Source: Planctomycetaceae bacterium
GTDB taxonomy: Bacteria > Planctomycetota > Planctomycetia > Planctomycetales > Planctomycetaceae
Length of the DNA: 64,000 nt
Assembly: GCA_021732845.1 (NCBI GenBank)
Contig: JAKFUF010000142.1
Coordinates: 1 to 64,000, forward strand
Direction of reading: 5' to 3'
The position numbers and the translations under genes were made by a program. Positions within the stretch are counted from its first letter, which is position 1. Each line of letters begins with the position of its first letter. The notes beneath the pieces are model-generated. The model made no database searches. It was not told the DNA's origin and was given only the letters and a program-made list of their open reading frames with translations. Below are positions 26,438 to 37,987 of this stretch, in pieces.

Positions 26438-28600
26438 TCATTCGATCTTTGCCAGCTTTTCGGCGGCTGCCGCCCGTGCCTTGTCGAAGACGCTTTGCAG
26501 CGTGACCGGAGCCCCACCCTGCCGCTTGCTTTCATCCGCCGCCTCCATGAAGGCGTAGATGTCCAGAGTTTCTTCGGGAGTCACCGGGGGCACACCCGTG
26601 CGGAAGAATTTCACGGCTTCGACCACCAGCGGGTCATAGCCGCCAAACGTGCCGATCTGCTCGATCCCCTTTTCGCCAAAGGCGGTGCCACCGTAACCGG
26701 AGCCCGCCTTGGAGCGGATGCCACGGAACGTGCCGATCCGCCCGTCCTTCCACTTGCCCACCGCCACGTCAAAGTCTGGCGTGGTGACGCGCGACACCGA
26801 CTCGCAGCCCGGTCCCATGACGGTAAAGAGAGATTCGACGCCGTGAATGCCGTACCAGAACAGGTCGGGATGCGTGGCTTCGAGCGAACAGGGACTGTAA
26901 GCGTCGCAGCCCAGGATCTTGCCAATCTTGCCGTTTCGCAGGGCCTGTGCCCCGGCGGCAAACCGCAGCGATGACGAGGAGAAGACCGGCGTGTTGTACT
27001 TCTTGGCGGCTTCGTAAATCGCCACGGCGTCGGCCAGCGAGCCGGCGACCGGCTTGTCGATGAACACTGGCTTGCGGGCCTTCAGCACCGGCAGCACCTG
27101 GTCGAAGTGCGGCCGGCCGTCGTTGGTCTCCAGAAACACCACGTCGACCTTCGTCAGCAGGTCTTCAATCGAATCGACGATTTCAACGCCCAGTTCCTTC
27201 AGCTTGGCCGTGTATTCCGGCACGCGAACGGTGCTGCTGGCGATGTCGGGGCTGCCCTTGGGGTAGGCGGCGACCACCGGGCAGCCAGCGAGTTCCGGCT
27301 TCGGCATCTTGGCGTTGAGCGCCCCGGTGAAGGCCGGGGCATGCGAGGTGTCCAGTCCGATGATTCCCGCCCGAAACGTCTTTGGTGCATCCACAGCTTT
27401 CCCCTCGGGTTTGTCGGCTGGTTTCTCCGTCGCTTGCGCCTCTGGTTTCTCTGCTTTGACTTCTGCCGCGACCGCCTGAGCCACCGCCGTCACGGGCTTG
27501 TCGTTTGAAAGGGAGACGATGCGAACCGTTTTGTCGAGGCTGGCCGTGGCCAGGAAGCGTCCATCGCTGCTGACCGCCACCTGCTGCACCGGCCCCTCAT
27601 GACCGGGCAGGACCTTGACGGTCTTGCCGGTGCTCAAATCCCACAGCCGGGCTTCGTTCCCGCCCTGGTTGCGTCCGCCAGAGCAGCTTGCCAGATGCTT
27701 GCCATCCGCGAGGAACACCACGTGATTGATCGCCCGCGTATGCCCTTCCAGCTCCTGCAGTTCCTTGCCGCTCTGCACATCCCACAGCTTGATCACCTCG
27801 TCCAGCCCGGAAGTGGCCAGCCGCTTGTTGTCGGGCGACACCGCCACGGCCGTCACAGCCTTGTCATGTGCGGGAACCGACAGCGTTTCCTTCCCGGACG
27901 CCACATCCCAAACCTTCAGCGACCCGCCCTTGGTGGGCCGGGTCAAATCGCTGCCCGTTGAAGCCACGCGGGTGCCATCCGGGAAGAAAGCCACGGAGGT
28001 GACCGGAAGTTCGTGACCTGTCATCGTGTGGACCGCTTCACCCGTGGCTGCATTCCACAGCGTGACTGCTTCGTCTTCACAACTGGAGGCCAGCAGCTTG
28101 CCATCGGGCGAAAATGCCAGCCCGGTGACCTGCGCCTTCGGGCCGGTCAGCGTTCGGGCGAGTTTCCAGTCGGCGGTGTTCCAGCAGGAAATGGCCTGGT
28201 AGCCACCCACCGCCAGCAACTGTCCGTCGGGGGAGAAAGCCACGGCCTTCAGGCTGCCCTTTATTTCCAGCGAGGCCAGTTCCTTCTTCTGAGCCACGTC
28301 GAAGACCTTGACGACGCCGTAGCTCCCGGCGGCGAGCGTCTTGTTGTCGGGCGCGAACGCCACCGCATGCACCCAGTCGGGAAATTGCTTGAAGACCGCG
28401 TAAGCAGGAGCCTGTTTGGCCGGTGCCCCAACGGGAGGCATTCCGTCATCGCCGTGCAGCAGGAAGTCGGCACACATCCAGCCGAGCATCGCCCCCAGGC
28501 ACAGGCCGATCACACGCCGACCGAAGCGGAGCGCGGACAAGCGGAGTTCCGCGCGAAAATTCGCAAAAAACCGCTGAGCGAAGTTGGAAATCCGCGCCAT
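26438..28600 (-). CDS. WD40 repeat protein fused to a Gfo/Idh/MocA-type oxidoreductase
   Basis: A 720-residue fusion. A membrane anchor lies at about 28-48 (GRRVIGLCLGAMLGWMCADF), followed by about seven WD40 blades between about 75 and 385 (for example VAFSPDGQLLAVGG and VKVWD/IKLWD-like ends). A Lys/Glu/Pro-rich linker leads to an oxidoreductase domain from about 430 to the end (FRAGIIGLDTSHAPAF, FIDKPVAGS, FWYGIHGVESL). The nucleotide loop GIIGLDTSHA departs from the usual GxGxxG, while the DKP motif is kept. The start at 28600 is supported by a strong GGAGGAG site (28608-28614). Gfo/Idh proteins are normally separate, cytoplasmic or Tat-exported; linkage to a WD40 propeller behind a membrane anchor is unusual. 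Confidence 0.88.
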   Translation of the reverse strand: MARISNFAQRFFANFRAELRLSALRFGRRVIGLCLGAMLGWMCADFLLHGDDGMPPVGAPAKQAPAYAVFKQFPDWVHAVAFAPDNKTLAAGSYGVVKVFDVAQKKELASLEIKGSLKAVAFSPDGQLLAVGGYQAISCWNTADWKLARTLTGPKAQVTGLAFSPDGKLLASSCEDEAVTLWNAATGEAVHTMTGHELPVTSVAFFPDGTRVASTGSDLTRPTKGGSLKVWDVASGKETLSVPAHDKAVTAVAVSPDNKRLATSGLDEVIKLWDVQSGKELQELEGHTRAINHVVFLADGKHLASCSGGRNQGGNEARLWDLSTGKTVKVLPGHEGPVQQVAVSSDGRFLATASLDKTVRIVSLSNDKPVTAVAQAVAAEVKAEKPEAQATEKPADKPEGKAVDAPKTFRAGIIGLDTSHAPAFTGALNAKMPKPELAGCPVVAAYPKGSPDIASSTVRVPEYTAKLKELGVEIVDSIEDLLTKVDVVFLETNDGRPHFDQVLPVLKARKPVFIDKPVAGSLADAVAIYEAAKKYNTPVFSSSSLRFAAGAQALRNGKIGKILGCDAYSPCSLEATHPDLFWYGIHGVESLFTVMGPGCESVSRVTTPDFDVAVGKWKDGRIGTFRGIRSKAGSGYGGTAFGEKGIEQIGTFGGYDPLVVEAVKFFRTGVPPVTPEETLDIYAFMEAADESKRQGGAPVTLQSVFDKARAAAAEKLAKIE

Positions 28601-28900
28601 CACACTGCTCCTCCAGGGTGAAACCCGGCTGCCATGAAAGCATCTGCCGAGTTTGATCTTTTCCAGACTCCGACAGGCTATGCCGCCAAGGGCACGGTGA
28701 CAAGCGACGGGCAAAAGTGCGGCGGGAGGAACCGGCGAAGCGCGGTGCCCACCCGCCGACGAAGCGACCGGCAGTGACACGGGCAGTGTTACAATGCGAG
28801 GTGGGCCGATTCGTGTGGGATCGCGCGGGATGGTTACACAATTCTTGAAAAGTTTTGTGGCGGAAAATCGGCGGTGACGTGACTGGAGCGGAGAGAGCTG
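28601..28900. other. Divergent promoter region, WD40 fusion / ECF sigma
   Basis: This 300-bp gap between divergent genes must contain both promoters. The stretch 28830-28870 is AT-richer (TTACACAATTCTTGAAAAG). I cannot assign -35/-10 boxes with confidence, and no repeat family is present. Confidence 0.5.
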
Positions 28901-29517
28901 ATGATCGAATCACAAAACTCACTGCAAACTGGAGTTCTGCTGTCGCTCGCCCGCCAGGGTGACGAGGCGGCGCGCGGGGCGTTGCTGGAAAGCTATCGCA
29001 GCTACCTGGAACTGCTGGCCCGCGTCGAGATTGGCCGGCAGTTGCAAAAAAAGCTGGACACGGCAGATCTGGTGCAGGAGACGTTTCTCGAGGCGCATCG
29101 TAACTTCAGCTATTTCCGGGGCAGCGAAACCAATGAGTTCGCGGCGTGGCTGCGGGGAATCATGGCGGCGAAAGTGACCAACCTGCTGCGGCACTACCTG
29201 GGAGCGCAGGGCCGCGACATTCGCCGCGAGCGCGGGCTGGAAATCGATTTGGAAAACTCGTCGCGGATGTTCGACCGCGGCCTGCAGGCGTCGCAAAGCT
29301 CCCCCAGCCAGCATGTGGCCAAGCGGGAACATGGGCTGCTGCTGGCCGCCGCACTGGCCGAACTGCCCGAAGATTACCGCGAAGTCATCGTTTTGCGGAA
29401 CTTCGAGGAACTGGATTTTGCCGAAGTTGCCTCCCGCATGAACCGCACGGTCGACAGCGTGCAAAAAATCTGGGTCCGGGCACTGGGGAAGCTGAAAAAG
29501 ACCATGAAAGGCGTGCA

Positions 29518-29521
<4 letters not shown>
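28901..29521 (+). CDS. RNA polymerase ECF-type sigma factor
   Basis: A 206-residue sigma-70-family factor of the planctomycete ECF group. Region 2 is at about 15-95 (LLARVEIGRQLQKKLDTADL, then VQETFLEAHRNF). Region 4 is at about 140-205 (LAELPEDYREVIVLRNFEEL, then a helix-turn-helix). It starts at ATG 28901 after a purine-rich GGAGCGGAGAGAG. Its stop overlaps the start of the following Ser/Thr kinase gene by 4 bp (ATGA), so the two are translationally coupled. In planctomycetes such sigma factors are commonly controlled by the linked membrane kinase rather than by a classical anti-sigma factor. The genes it controls are not shown by the sequence, but the co-oriented VTC/DUF4956/CotH genes are good candidates. 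Confidence 0.93.
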
Positions 29522-32076
<2,555 letters not shown>

Positions 32077-32153
32077 TGGGCGTGGCCATCCGGGTGACCC
32101 GGAGGCCTGCGGTTCTGAAACAACTCTCAGATTTGAGTTGTCTGACGAGAGGT

Positions 32154-32292
32154 AATTTCAAATTTCAAATTCCACAGTCTGAGTAGCCGCGACGAACTGT
32201 CGGCGGAGTCTCAGCGGCGCGAGACGCAAAAACTTGCGCTGCGGAGTAGGTGCTGCATAAACCGACGTACTGTGAAATTTGAAATTGCAATT
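32154..32292. repeat. AT-rich inverted-repeat element between kinase and VTC genes
   Basis: The left end AATTTCAAATTTCAAATTCC, then ACAGT (32154-32178), pairs with the right end ACTGTGAAATTTGAAATTGC (32269 onward). The core is GC-rich (CGGCGGAGTCTCAGCGG). It interrupts the 272-bp gap within the otherwise co-oriented run and could terminate transcription or be a short mobile element. Confidence 0.7.
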
Positions 32293-32348
32293 AACCTAAG
32301 CACGTCCGACCAATTCGCACCAACCCTAAAAACTGCACTTCAACCGCC

Positions 32349-33134
32349 ATGTATACGGCAGACTCCACTGTGATCGAATCGAGCATGGAACCCGCTACGG
32401 TTCGGGTCAGGCCTGAGCCACGGGTTGTGGTTGTTCCGGAGCAGTCACCTTCGTTGTCGCGCGGGGAGGCACCGGCCCACGAGATGAAGTTCCTGCTCGA
32501 TGAAACGCAGGCACTGCAAGTCGTCCAACAACTGCAGGAACATCTGACGCTGGATGTCCATGCCGAACAGGACCAGCAGAACGGTTATCAACTGTCGACC
32601 TTGTATTGCGACACGCCGGCGATGGACGTGTTTCATCGGCGGGGGCGCTATCGGTTGTTTAAGTTTCGCCTGCGCCGCTACGGAGACTCTGGGACGGTGT
32701 TTCTGGAACAGAAGCTCAAGAAGGGGACGGAAGTTCGCAAGCATCGCACCGAGATCGACCTGGACTTGGTCCAGCGGTTTGAACAGCCTGTCGGTGCGCA
32801 TGCAGATGGCTGGGAGGGCATGGCCTATCATCGGGCGCTGGAGCGGCACCGCTTTCTGCCAGTCTGCCGGATTGACTACCACCGCGTGGCTTACTTCGCG
32901 AATCCGCCCGAAGGCCCCGTCCGGCTTACCTTCGACCGGGAGGTCCGGGGGATCCGCGAGGGGCAATGGTCACTTACCGGACAACAGCCTGCCACCGCCT
33001 TGCTGCCCGGCCAGGTGGTCTGCGAATTCAAGTATCGGGGGCCGCTGCCCGCGCTGTTCAAGTCGGTCATTCAATCGCTGAAACTGACCCCGCAAGGGGT
33101 GTCGAAGTACCGTCGCTGGGTCGAACTCTCGTAA
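32349..33134 (+). CDS. VTC-domain protein (polyphosphate polymerase-like)
   Basis: A 261-residue VTC domain, the catalytic tunnel fold of the yeast vacuolar transporter chaperone Vtc4 that makes polyphosphate from ATP. Tunnel features seen include HEMKFLLD near residue 45, LSTLYCDTP, basic strands YRLFKFRLRRYG, then LEQKLKKGTEVRKHRTEI, and a late VCEFKYRGPLPALFK. Acidic and basic residues at the expected alternating positions support an active triphosphate tunnel. Bacterial VTC-domain genes typically lie next to DUF4956 and CotH genes, as here. The substrate of the bacterial group is unproven; polyphosphate synthesis is inference from the fold. There is no signal peptide, so it is cytoplasmic, probably at the membrane with the next gene product. 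Confidence 0.9.
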   Translation: MYTADSTVIESSMEPATVRVRPEPRVVVVPEQSPSLSRGEAPAHEMKFLLDETQALQVVQQLQEHLTLDVHAEQDQQNGYQLSTLYCDTPAMDVFHRRGRYRLFKFRLRRYGDSGTVFLEQKLKKGTEVRKHRTEIDLDLVQRFEQPVGAHADGWEGMAYHRALERHRFLPVCRIDYHRVAYFANPPEGPVRLTFDREVRGIREGQWSLTGQQPATALLPGQVVCEFKYRGPLPALFKSVIQSLKLTPQGVSKYRRWVELS

Positions 33135-33325
33135 GGTGTGTGCAGCGGAAGGAGACCTTCTGCATGCTCAACGATCTTCCTCCGCGTAACACACCTCGTG
33201 CGCCGGTCGACGTTGGTCACAAACTGGACGCTAAGGACTGACAGCTATTTTGGCTCGACCCTAAATTCAATACTTACATCGTCAGGCATCCGCGGTGTGT
33301 TGCGCTGCACACCCTACGAATATTT

Positions 33326-33991
33326 ATGGTCCTCGCCGAACTTCTCCAGCTTGTTTTTTCTCTGCTTGCCGCCACGCTCTACGGAGCGGGTGTCGCGCAG
33401 ATTTACAGGATGTCGCATGGCCGGCAAAAGCAAGAAACGGCAACGATGGTGACGACACTCATCCTGCTGTCAATTCTGATTGCCATGGTCTCCAAGGTGA
33501 TTGGCGAGAGCACGGCGCGGGCGTTCAGCCTCGTGGGGGTGTTGTCGATTGTTCGCTTTCGCACTGTTGTCGAAGACACCCGTGACACGGCGTTTGTGAT
33601 TTTCGCGGTCGTCGTGGGGATGGCCGCCGGGGCGAACTGGCTGATGGTGCCAGTGGTGGGGATCCCCATCGTGGGGGCCGTGGCGATCGGTCTCAGTCAT
33701 CTGCCGCAGTTTACGAATGCCGCAGCCACGGCCGGTGCCGCAAACACGGGAACACAAATCCAACTGGTGGTTCGACTGGGACTGGGCCAAGCTCCCGAAC
33801 CGACGATCGGCGCACTCTTGAAACGTGACTTGACGGACTATCGCCTGATTGAAATCGACACCGCCCGCCAGGGGGCGGCCCTCGACTACAAATATCAGGC
33901 GTGGCTCAGATCCCCGGACCAAATGCAAACCCTCGCCGCCGACCTGAACCAGACGCAGGGCGTGCAGAGCATCGAGATGCGCGTAGTGTGA
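33326..33991 (+). CDS. DUF4956 membrane protein
   Basis: A 221-residue protein with about four membrane helices in the first 130 residues (LLQLVFSLLAATLYGAGVAQ; TLILLSILIAMVS; FVIFAVVVGMAAGANWLMV; GIPIVGAVAIGL), with a conserved loop GVLSIVRFRTVVEDTRDTAF between them. The C-terminal 90 residues form a small soluble ACT-like alpha/beta domain. This matches DUF4956, which is nearly always encoded beside VTC-domain and CotH genes and may form the membrane part of that system. It ends 2 bp before the longest plausible CotH start, so the two are probably cotranslated. Its function has not been described as far as I know. Confidence 0.9.
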   Translation: MVLAELLQLVFSLLAATLYGAGVAQIYRMSHGRQKQETATMVTTLILLSILIAMVSKVIGESTARAFSLVGVLSIVRFRTVVEDTRDTAFVIFAVVVGMAAGANWLMVPVVGIPIVGAVAIGLSHLPQFTNAAATAGAANTGTQIQLVVRLGLGQAPEPTIGALLKRDLTDYRLIEIDTARQGAALDYKYQAWLRSPDQMQTLAADLNQTQGVQSIEMRVV

Positions 33992-33993
33992 CC

Positions 33994-36489
33994 ATGAATC
34001 CATCCAACGATTCCCAAGACTCCAGAACACTCAAAAGCCATAACCATACCTCAGGATCCGCTGCCATGATCGACGAAGCCTCCTTTCTGCGCCGCAGCGC
34101 GCTATGCGCCTGTGTGTGCATCGCCCTGTGCGCCACCATCGTGTTTTCCCAGGGGCAGCCGCCCGACCAGCCACCGCCAGCCAACGGCGGACAGGGCCGG
34201 CCAGGCGGGTTCGCCGGTCCGCGTGGCTTCGGCCCGCCAGGCGGAGGGCCGGGGATGCTGATCGGAATCCCCGAGGTGCAGAAGGAACTCGCCCTCGATG
34301 AAAAGCAAATTCCGCAGATCAATCAGTGGAGCCAGGAGCTTGGCGAAAGATTCCGTGAGCTGTTTGAAAAGCTGAACCCATTCCAGCCTGATCTGGATCC
34401 GGAAGAGCGCGAAGAGCGGATGGCCGAGATCCGCACGAAATCGGAAGCGGTCAACAAGGAGGCCGAGGCGAAGCTGGAGAAGCTGTTGCAGCCGAAACAA
34501 TGGCAGCGGTTCAACCAGTTGAAACTGCAGCAGGAGGGCGCACAGGCGTTCAATCGTCCCGAGGTCGCGAAGCCGCTGGAACTGACCGAGGAGCAGAAGT
34601 CCAAACTGGAGGAACTGCGCGGCCAGGAATTTGGGCCGCCGGGTTTAAACCCGGAGACGATGGTCAAAGCCCTCGCCCTGCTGACTGACGACCAAAAGTC
34701 CAAGTGGACGGAGCTGACCGGACCGAAGTTCAGTTTTCCTGAGCCACGTGGGTTTGGCGGCGGCCGCGGTCCCGGCGGGCCGGGCTTCGGCGGGCAGGAA
34801 CGTAAGCTGGTCAAACAGTTCGACAAGAACAGCGACGGGTGGCTCAACGCCGAAGAGCGCAAAGCCGCCCGCGTCGCTGCGAAAGCTGCCCCCGGCCCCG
34901 GCGGACCGGGTGGCCCTGGCGGCCCCGGACGAGGACCCGGTGGCTTCGGCGGACCCGGTGGTCCAGGCGGCGGCCCAGGCGGGCCTGGTGGCTTCGGTCC
35001 TCCCGGCGGACGCGGCCCGGGTGGACCGGGTGGCCCAGGAGGATTTGGTGGTCGCAATGAGCCCGGCAAGCCGGGGCCGAAGGTGTCACCCGCCGACGTG
35101 AGTTCCGCTGGAGATGCTCCCCTCTACGAGCCAACGGTGATGCGGACGGTGTTCCTCGAATTCGAAAACCAGGATTGGGAAAGCGAACTGGTCGACTTCC
35201 ACAATACCGATGTCGAGGTTCCGGCCACGATGCAGGTCGATGGCAAAACCTATCCCAATGTGGGCATCCACTTCCGCGGGATGTCGTCCTACGGCATGGT
35301 TCCCAACGGCTCGAAACGGTCGTTGAATCTCTCGCTCGATTTTGTCGATCCGAAGCAGCGGCTGCAGGGTTACAAAACGCTGAACCTGCTCAATTCTCAT
35401 GAGGACCCAACCTTCCTGCATACGGTGCTGTATTCGCACGTGGCCCGGAAATACATTCCCGCCCCCAAGGCCAACTTCGTGAAGGTGGTCATCAACGGCG
35501 AAAGCTGGGGGCTGTATGTCAACGTGCAGCAGTTCGACAAGGTCTTCCTCGCGGAGAATTATCCCGATGCCAAGGGCACCCGCTGGAAAGTTCGCGGCAG
35601 CCCGGGCGGGGGCGGCGGCCTCGACTACGTCGGTGACAAGGTGGAAGACTACAAACGCCGGTATGAGATCAAAACGGAAGACAAAGAACAGGCGTGGAAG
35701 GATCTCATTGAGTTGTGCCGCCTGCTGAAGGAAACACCGGCGGACGAACTTGAAGCCAAGCTCACGCCGATCGTGGACATCGACCAGGTGCTGTGGTTCC
35801 TCGCGCTGGACAACGCCCTTATCAACAGCGATGGCTATTGGGTGCGGGCCAGTGACTACAGCATCTACCAGGATGGCAACCGCAAGTTCCACATCATCCC
35901 GCATGACATGAACGAAACCTTCCAGACCGCCATGGGACCGGGCATGGGTGGCCCCGGCGGACCAGGCGGTGGCTTCGGTGGCGGCTTTGGTGGACCAGGC
36001 CGTCCCGGTGGATTCGGCGGACGGCCCGGCGAAGGTCGGCCCGGCGAAGGCCGACCCGGCGAAGGCCGGGGAGGCCCACCGGGTGAAGGGCCGGGGCGCG
36101 GCGGCCGGGGCGGGCCGGGTGGCATGGCCGGCGGTGGCTACTCACTCGATCCGCTCATCGGCCTGAACGATTCCAGCAAGCCCCTGCGGAGCCGTCTGCT
36201 GGCGGTTCCCAGCCTGCGGGCCAAGTACATGGAACATGTAAAAACCATCGCTCAAGAATGGCTCGACTGGAAAAATCTGGGTCCCGTTGTCGCCCAATAC
36301 GAGACGCTGATCACCAAAGAGGTCGAGAGCGATACCCGCAAACTCACCTCGTTCGAGGAATTCAAAAACGCGCTGGCCTCGGGAGAGAACTCGGACAAAC
36401 CAGCCGACGGCAGGCGGTCCCGGTCGAACCTCTCGACCTTTGCCCGTGAACGCCAGAAGTTCCTGCTGGAATACAAGGCAAAAGAATGA
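33994..36489 (+). CDS. CotH-family protein kinase, secreted, with Spy-like N-domain and Gly-Pro repeats
   Basis: An 831-residue protein. A second ATG at 34066 (MIDEASFLRRS) puts a signal peptide (ALCACVCIALCATIVFSQ) at the N-terminus and may be the real start (807 residues). Counting from 34066: a Gly-Pro-rich linker, a Spy/LTxxQ-like helical domain (about 70-220), an EF-hand-like loop (DKNSDGWLNAEE), a long GGPGGPG repeat, then the CotH domain from about 340. The CotH domain includes VGIHFRGMSSYG, GLYVNVQQFDKVFL and a metal-site-like IPHDMNETFQ, and is interrupted after that motif by a second Gly-Pro-rich insert of about 70 residues. CotH proteins are atypical secreted or spore-coat kinases. 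The helical domain is shared with the upstream Ser/Thr kinase. Confidence 0.9.
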   Translation: MNPSNDSQDSRTLKSHNHTSGSAAMIDEASFLRRSALCACVCIALCATIVFSQGQPPDQPPPANGGQGRPGGFAGPRGFGPPGGGPGMLIGIPEVQKELALDEKQIPQINQWSQELGERFRELFEKLNPFQPDLDPEEREERMAEIRTKSEAVNKEAEAKLEKLLQPKQWQRFNQLKLQQEGAQAFNRPEVAKPLELTEEQKSKLEELRGQEFGPPGLNPETMVKALALLTDDQKSKWTELTGPKFSFPEPRGFGGGRGPGGPGFGGQERKLVKQFDKNSDGWLNAEERKAARVAAKAAPGPGGPGGPGGPGRGPGGFGGPGGPGGGPGGPGGFGPPGGRGPGGPGGPGGFGGRNEPGKPGPKVSPADVSSAGDAPLYEPTVMRTVFLEFENQDWESELVDFHNTDVEVPATMQVDGKTYPNVGIHFRGMSSYGMVPNGSKRSLNLSLDFVDPKQRLQGYKTLNLLNSHEDPTFLHTVLYSHVARKYIPAPKANFVKVVINGESWGLYVNVQQFDKVFLAENYPDAKGTRWKVRGSPGGGGGLDYVGDKVEDYKRRYEIKTEDKEQAWKDLIELCRLLKETPADELEAKLTPIVDIDQVLWFLALDNALINSDGYWVRASDYSIYQDGNRKFHIIPHDMNETFQTAMGPGMGGPGGPGGGFGGGFGGPGRPGGFGGRPGEGRPGEGRPGEGRGGPPGEGPGRGGRGGPGGMAGGGYSLDPLIGLNDSSKPLRSRLLAVPSLRAKYMEHVKTIAQEWLDWKNLGPVVAQYETLITKEVESDTRKLTSFEEFKNALASGENSDKPADGRRSRSNLSTFARERQKFLLEYKAKE

Positions 36490-36495
36490 AGCGGA

Positions 36496-36612
36496 AATGA
36501 ATGCAGCAATGACCAATGTCCCAATGACCAATGGATGCGCGCCAAGATCGTGAGTTCCATGTGACGCATCGTCAAAAACATTGGTTATTGGTTCATTGTT
36601 CATTGTGTCATT
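36496..36612. repeat. AATGACCAATG-type inverted-repeat element (copy 1)
   Basis: The left arm, with CAATGACCAATG repeated (36496-36533), faces the right arm, CATTGGTTATTGGTTCATTG and beyond (36579-36612). A better-preserved relative is at 40210-40413. It ends 3 bp before the first ATG of the AraC-type gene, so it probably contains or displaces that gene's leader. Confidence 0.8.
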
Positions 36613-36615
36613 CTC

Positions 36616-37620
36616 ATGCGGAGCCCACAGGTGCTTGTTCAATCGAAAAGCGGCAGCCCACGAGCAGCAGCGTCGTCCAGTGATCTTTTGACAGCCTTTC
36701 TCGGCCCCCTCCGCATTGAGTGCCGGCAGTTGCAGCCCTGGCGCTTGAGAGCGCCTTGGGGACTGCAGTTTGCCAACGCGGGACTGGGGTTTTTGGTGGT
36801 CACGGAGGGCCAATGCCACCTGCAGACGGAGGCGGGATCGCCATCGACCTTGCTGCAGCGCCACGATTTGGCGATCTTTAGTGCCCGCAGCGATTTCCAG
36901 ATTTTTGATGAGCCTGGGCGTCCCTGCCTGCCGGTTCAGCGGCAGCCCTCAAACGCTTTCGCCGTGCATGAAACGCTGCAACCCGGCGGTGCCGGACCCG
37001 AAACGCGCCTGTTGTGGGGCATGCTCGGAAACGAAGACGACTATACCCGGCAGGCGTTGTCCCTGCTGCCCCCGCTGATCGTGACGCGGCACGACGACGC
37101 CAAAGCCACGGATCTGCCAGCCCTGCTGCAGTTGCTGGTTGGCGAATGCGAAGTGGCCCGCCCTGGCAGCCAATTGTTGGTCAACCGCTACCTGCACGCG
37201 CTGTTCGTGCATGCCCTGCGCCTCGCCCCTCCCAACGTGCCGGAGTCGCACGGCCTGCTTTCGGCCCTGGCGGTCCCCGGTTTGGGGTCGGCCCTGGGGG
37301 CGATGCACGCCCGGCCCGACCACGACTGGAGCGTCCAAGAACTGGCAAAGGCGGCCGGTTTGTCCCGTTCGCGATTCGCCCTGCTCTTCATGGAGTCTCT
37401 GGGATGCCCACCGTTCGCATACCTGCGCGACCTGCGGATGGGGCTCGCATGCCAGTTGTTGAAGGAAACGGACCGTGGCGTCAAGGAGATCGCCCAGCGA
37501 GTGGGATACGCGACGGAAACGTCGTTCAGCAAGGCTTTGGTGCGCTGGTGCGGTTCGACACCCCGAGAGTATCGGCGACATGAAACTGGTGCGCCACGAA
37601 CGGCCGACGCAGAATCGTGA
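36616..37620 (+). CDS. AraC-family transcriptional regulator with cupin domain
   Basis: A 334-residue regulator. Residues about 20-200 form the cupin-6-type sensor domain (FLGPLRIECRQLQPWRLRAP, then GFLVVTEGQCHL). Residues about 230-325 carry the two helix-turn-helix motifs (WSVQELAKAAGLSRSRFALL; VKEIAQRVGYATETSFSKAL). It ends in the usual PREYRR. Such proteins control oxidative-stress, dehalogenase or sugar genes, and the ligand cannot be told here. The ATG at 36616 directly abuts an inverted repeat; a GTG at 36631 preceded by ACAG is an alternative. No likely target is adjacent: the upstream CotH gene is co-oriented and the downstream gene is convergent. Confidence 0.92.
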   Translation: MRSPQVLVQSKSGSPRAAASSSDLLTAFLGPLRIECRQLQPWRLRAPWGLQFANAGLGFLVVTEGQCHLQTEAGSPSTLLQRHDLAIFSARSDFQIFDEPGRPCLPVQRQPSNAFAVHETLQPGGAGPETRLLWGMLGNEDDYTRQALSLLPPLIVTRHDDAKATDLPALLQLLVGECEVARPGSQLLVNRYLHALFVHALRLAPPNVPESHGLLSALAVPGLGSALGAMHARPDHDWSVQELAKAAGLSRSRFALLFMESLGCPPFAYLRDLRMGLACQLLKETDRGVKEIAQRVGYATETSFSKALVRWCGSTPREYRRHETGAPRTADAES

Positions 37621-37738
37621 TGGGCAATCGAGAGATGGTGTCCGCAATGCCGTAAGTTTGGCACTTTGCACGCGCTGCGTGGCTCAGGCCAGCCTGCCTG
37701 AGCCAGTTCGCAATGCAGTCGTCGCGGCAGCGGTCGCC

Positions 37739-37987
37739 TTAACGAACGACAAGGATTTCATTCAGCACGCGGCAATCTGGGGCAACTTCCCGCGCGGCTT
37801 CCTGGGCAAGCTGTTTTGCGTAGAACGAGTCGCACCGCCCAGTGAGGATGAGCCAGTGGCTGGATTGTTCCAATTGTAAATTTTGGATCCGTCCGGCCGT
37901 ACGTTCTCTCACATGTCGTTCCAGTGGTGCTGGAACCTCTTGCGCTTGTTTCAGTTCCACCACGGGCGGTTCAGCCAACGCGATCAT
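37739..37987 (-). CDS. Small BON-domain-like protein
   Basis: An 82-residue protein. After a short variable N-terminus it has the alpha-beta-beta-alpha-beta pattern of a BON domain, about residues 20-80: helix LERHVRERTAGRI, strand LQLEQSSHWLILTG, CDSFYAKQLAQEA, then a final strand RVLNEILV. BON domains usually bind membranes or act in osmotic-shock and secretin proteins. Single-domain small versions without a signal peptide are frequent in planctomycetes and lack a known role. It is convergent with the AraC gene. The gene is considered real because the domain pattern is complete in the full-length frame. Confidence 0.7.
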   Translation of the reverse strand: MIALAEPPVVELKQAQEVPAPLERHVRERTAGRIQNLQLEQSSHWLILTGRCDSFYAKQLAQEAAREVAPDCRVLNEILVVR

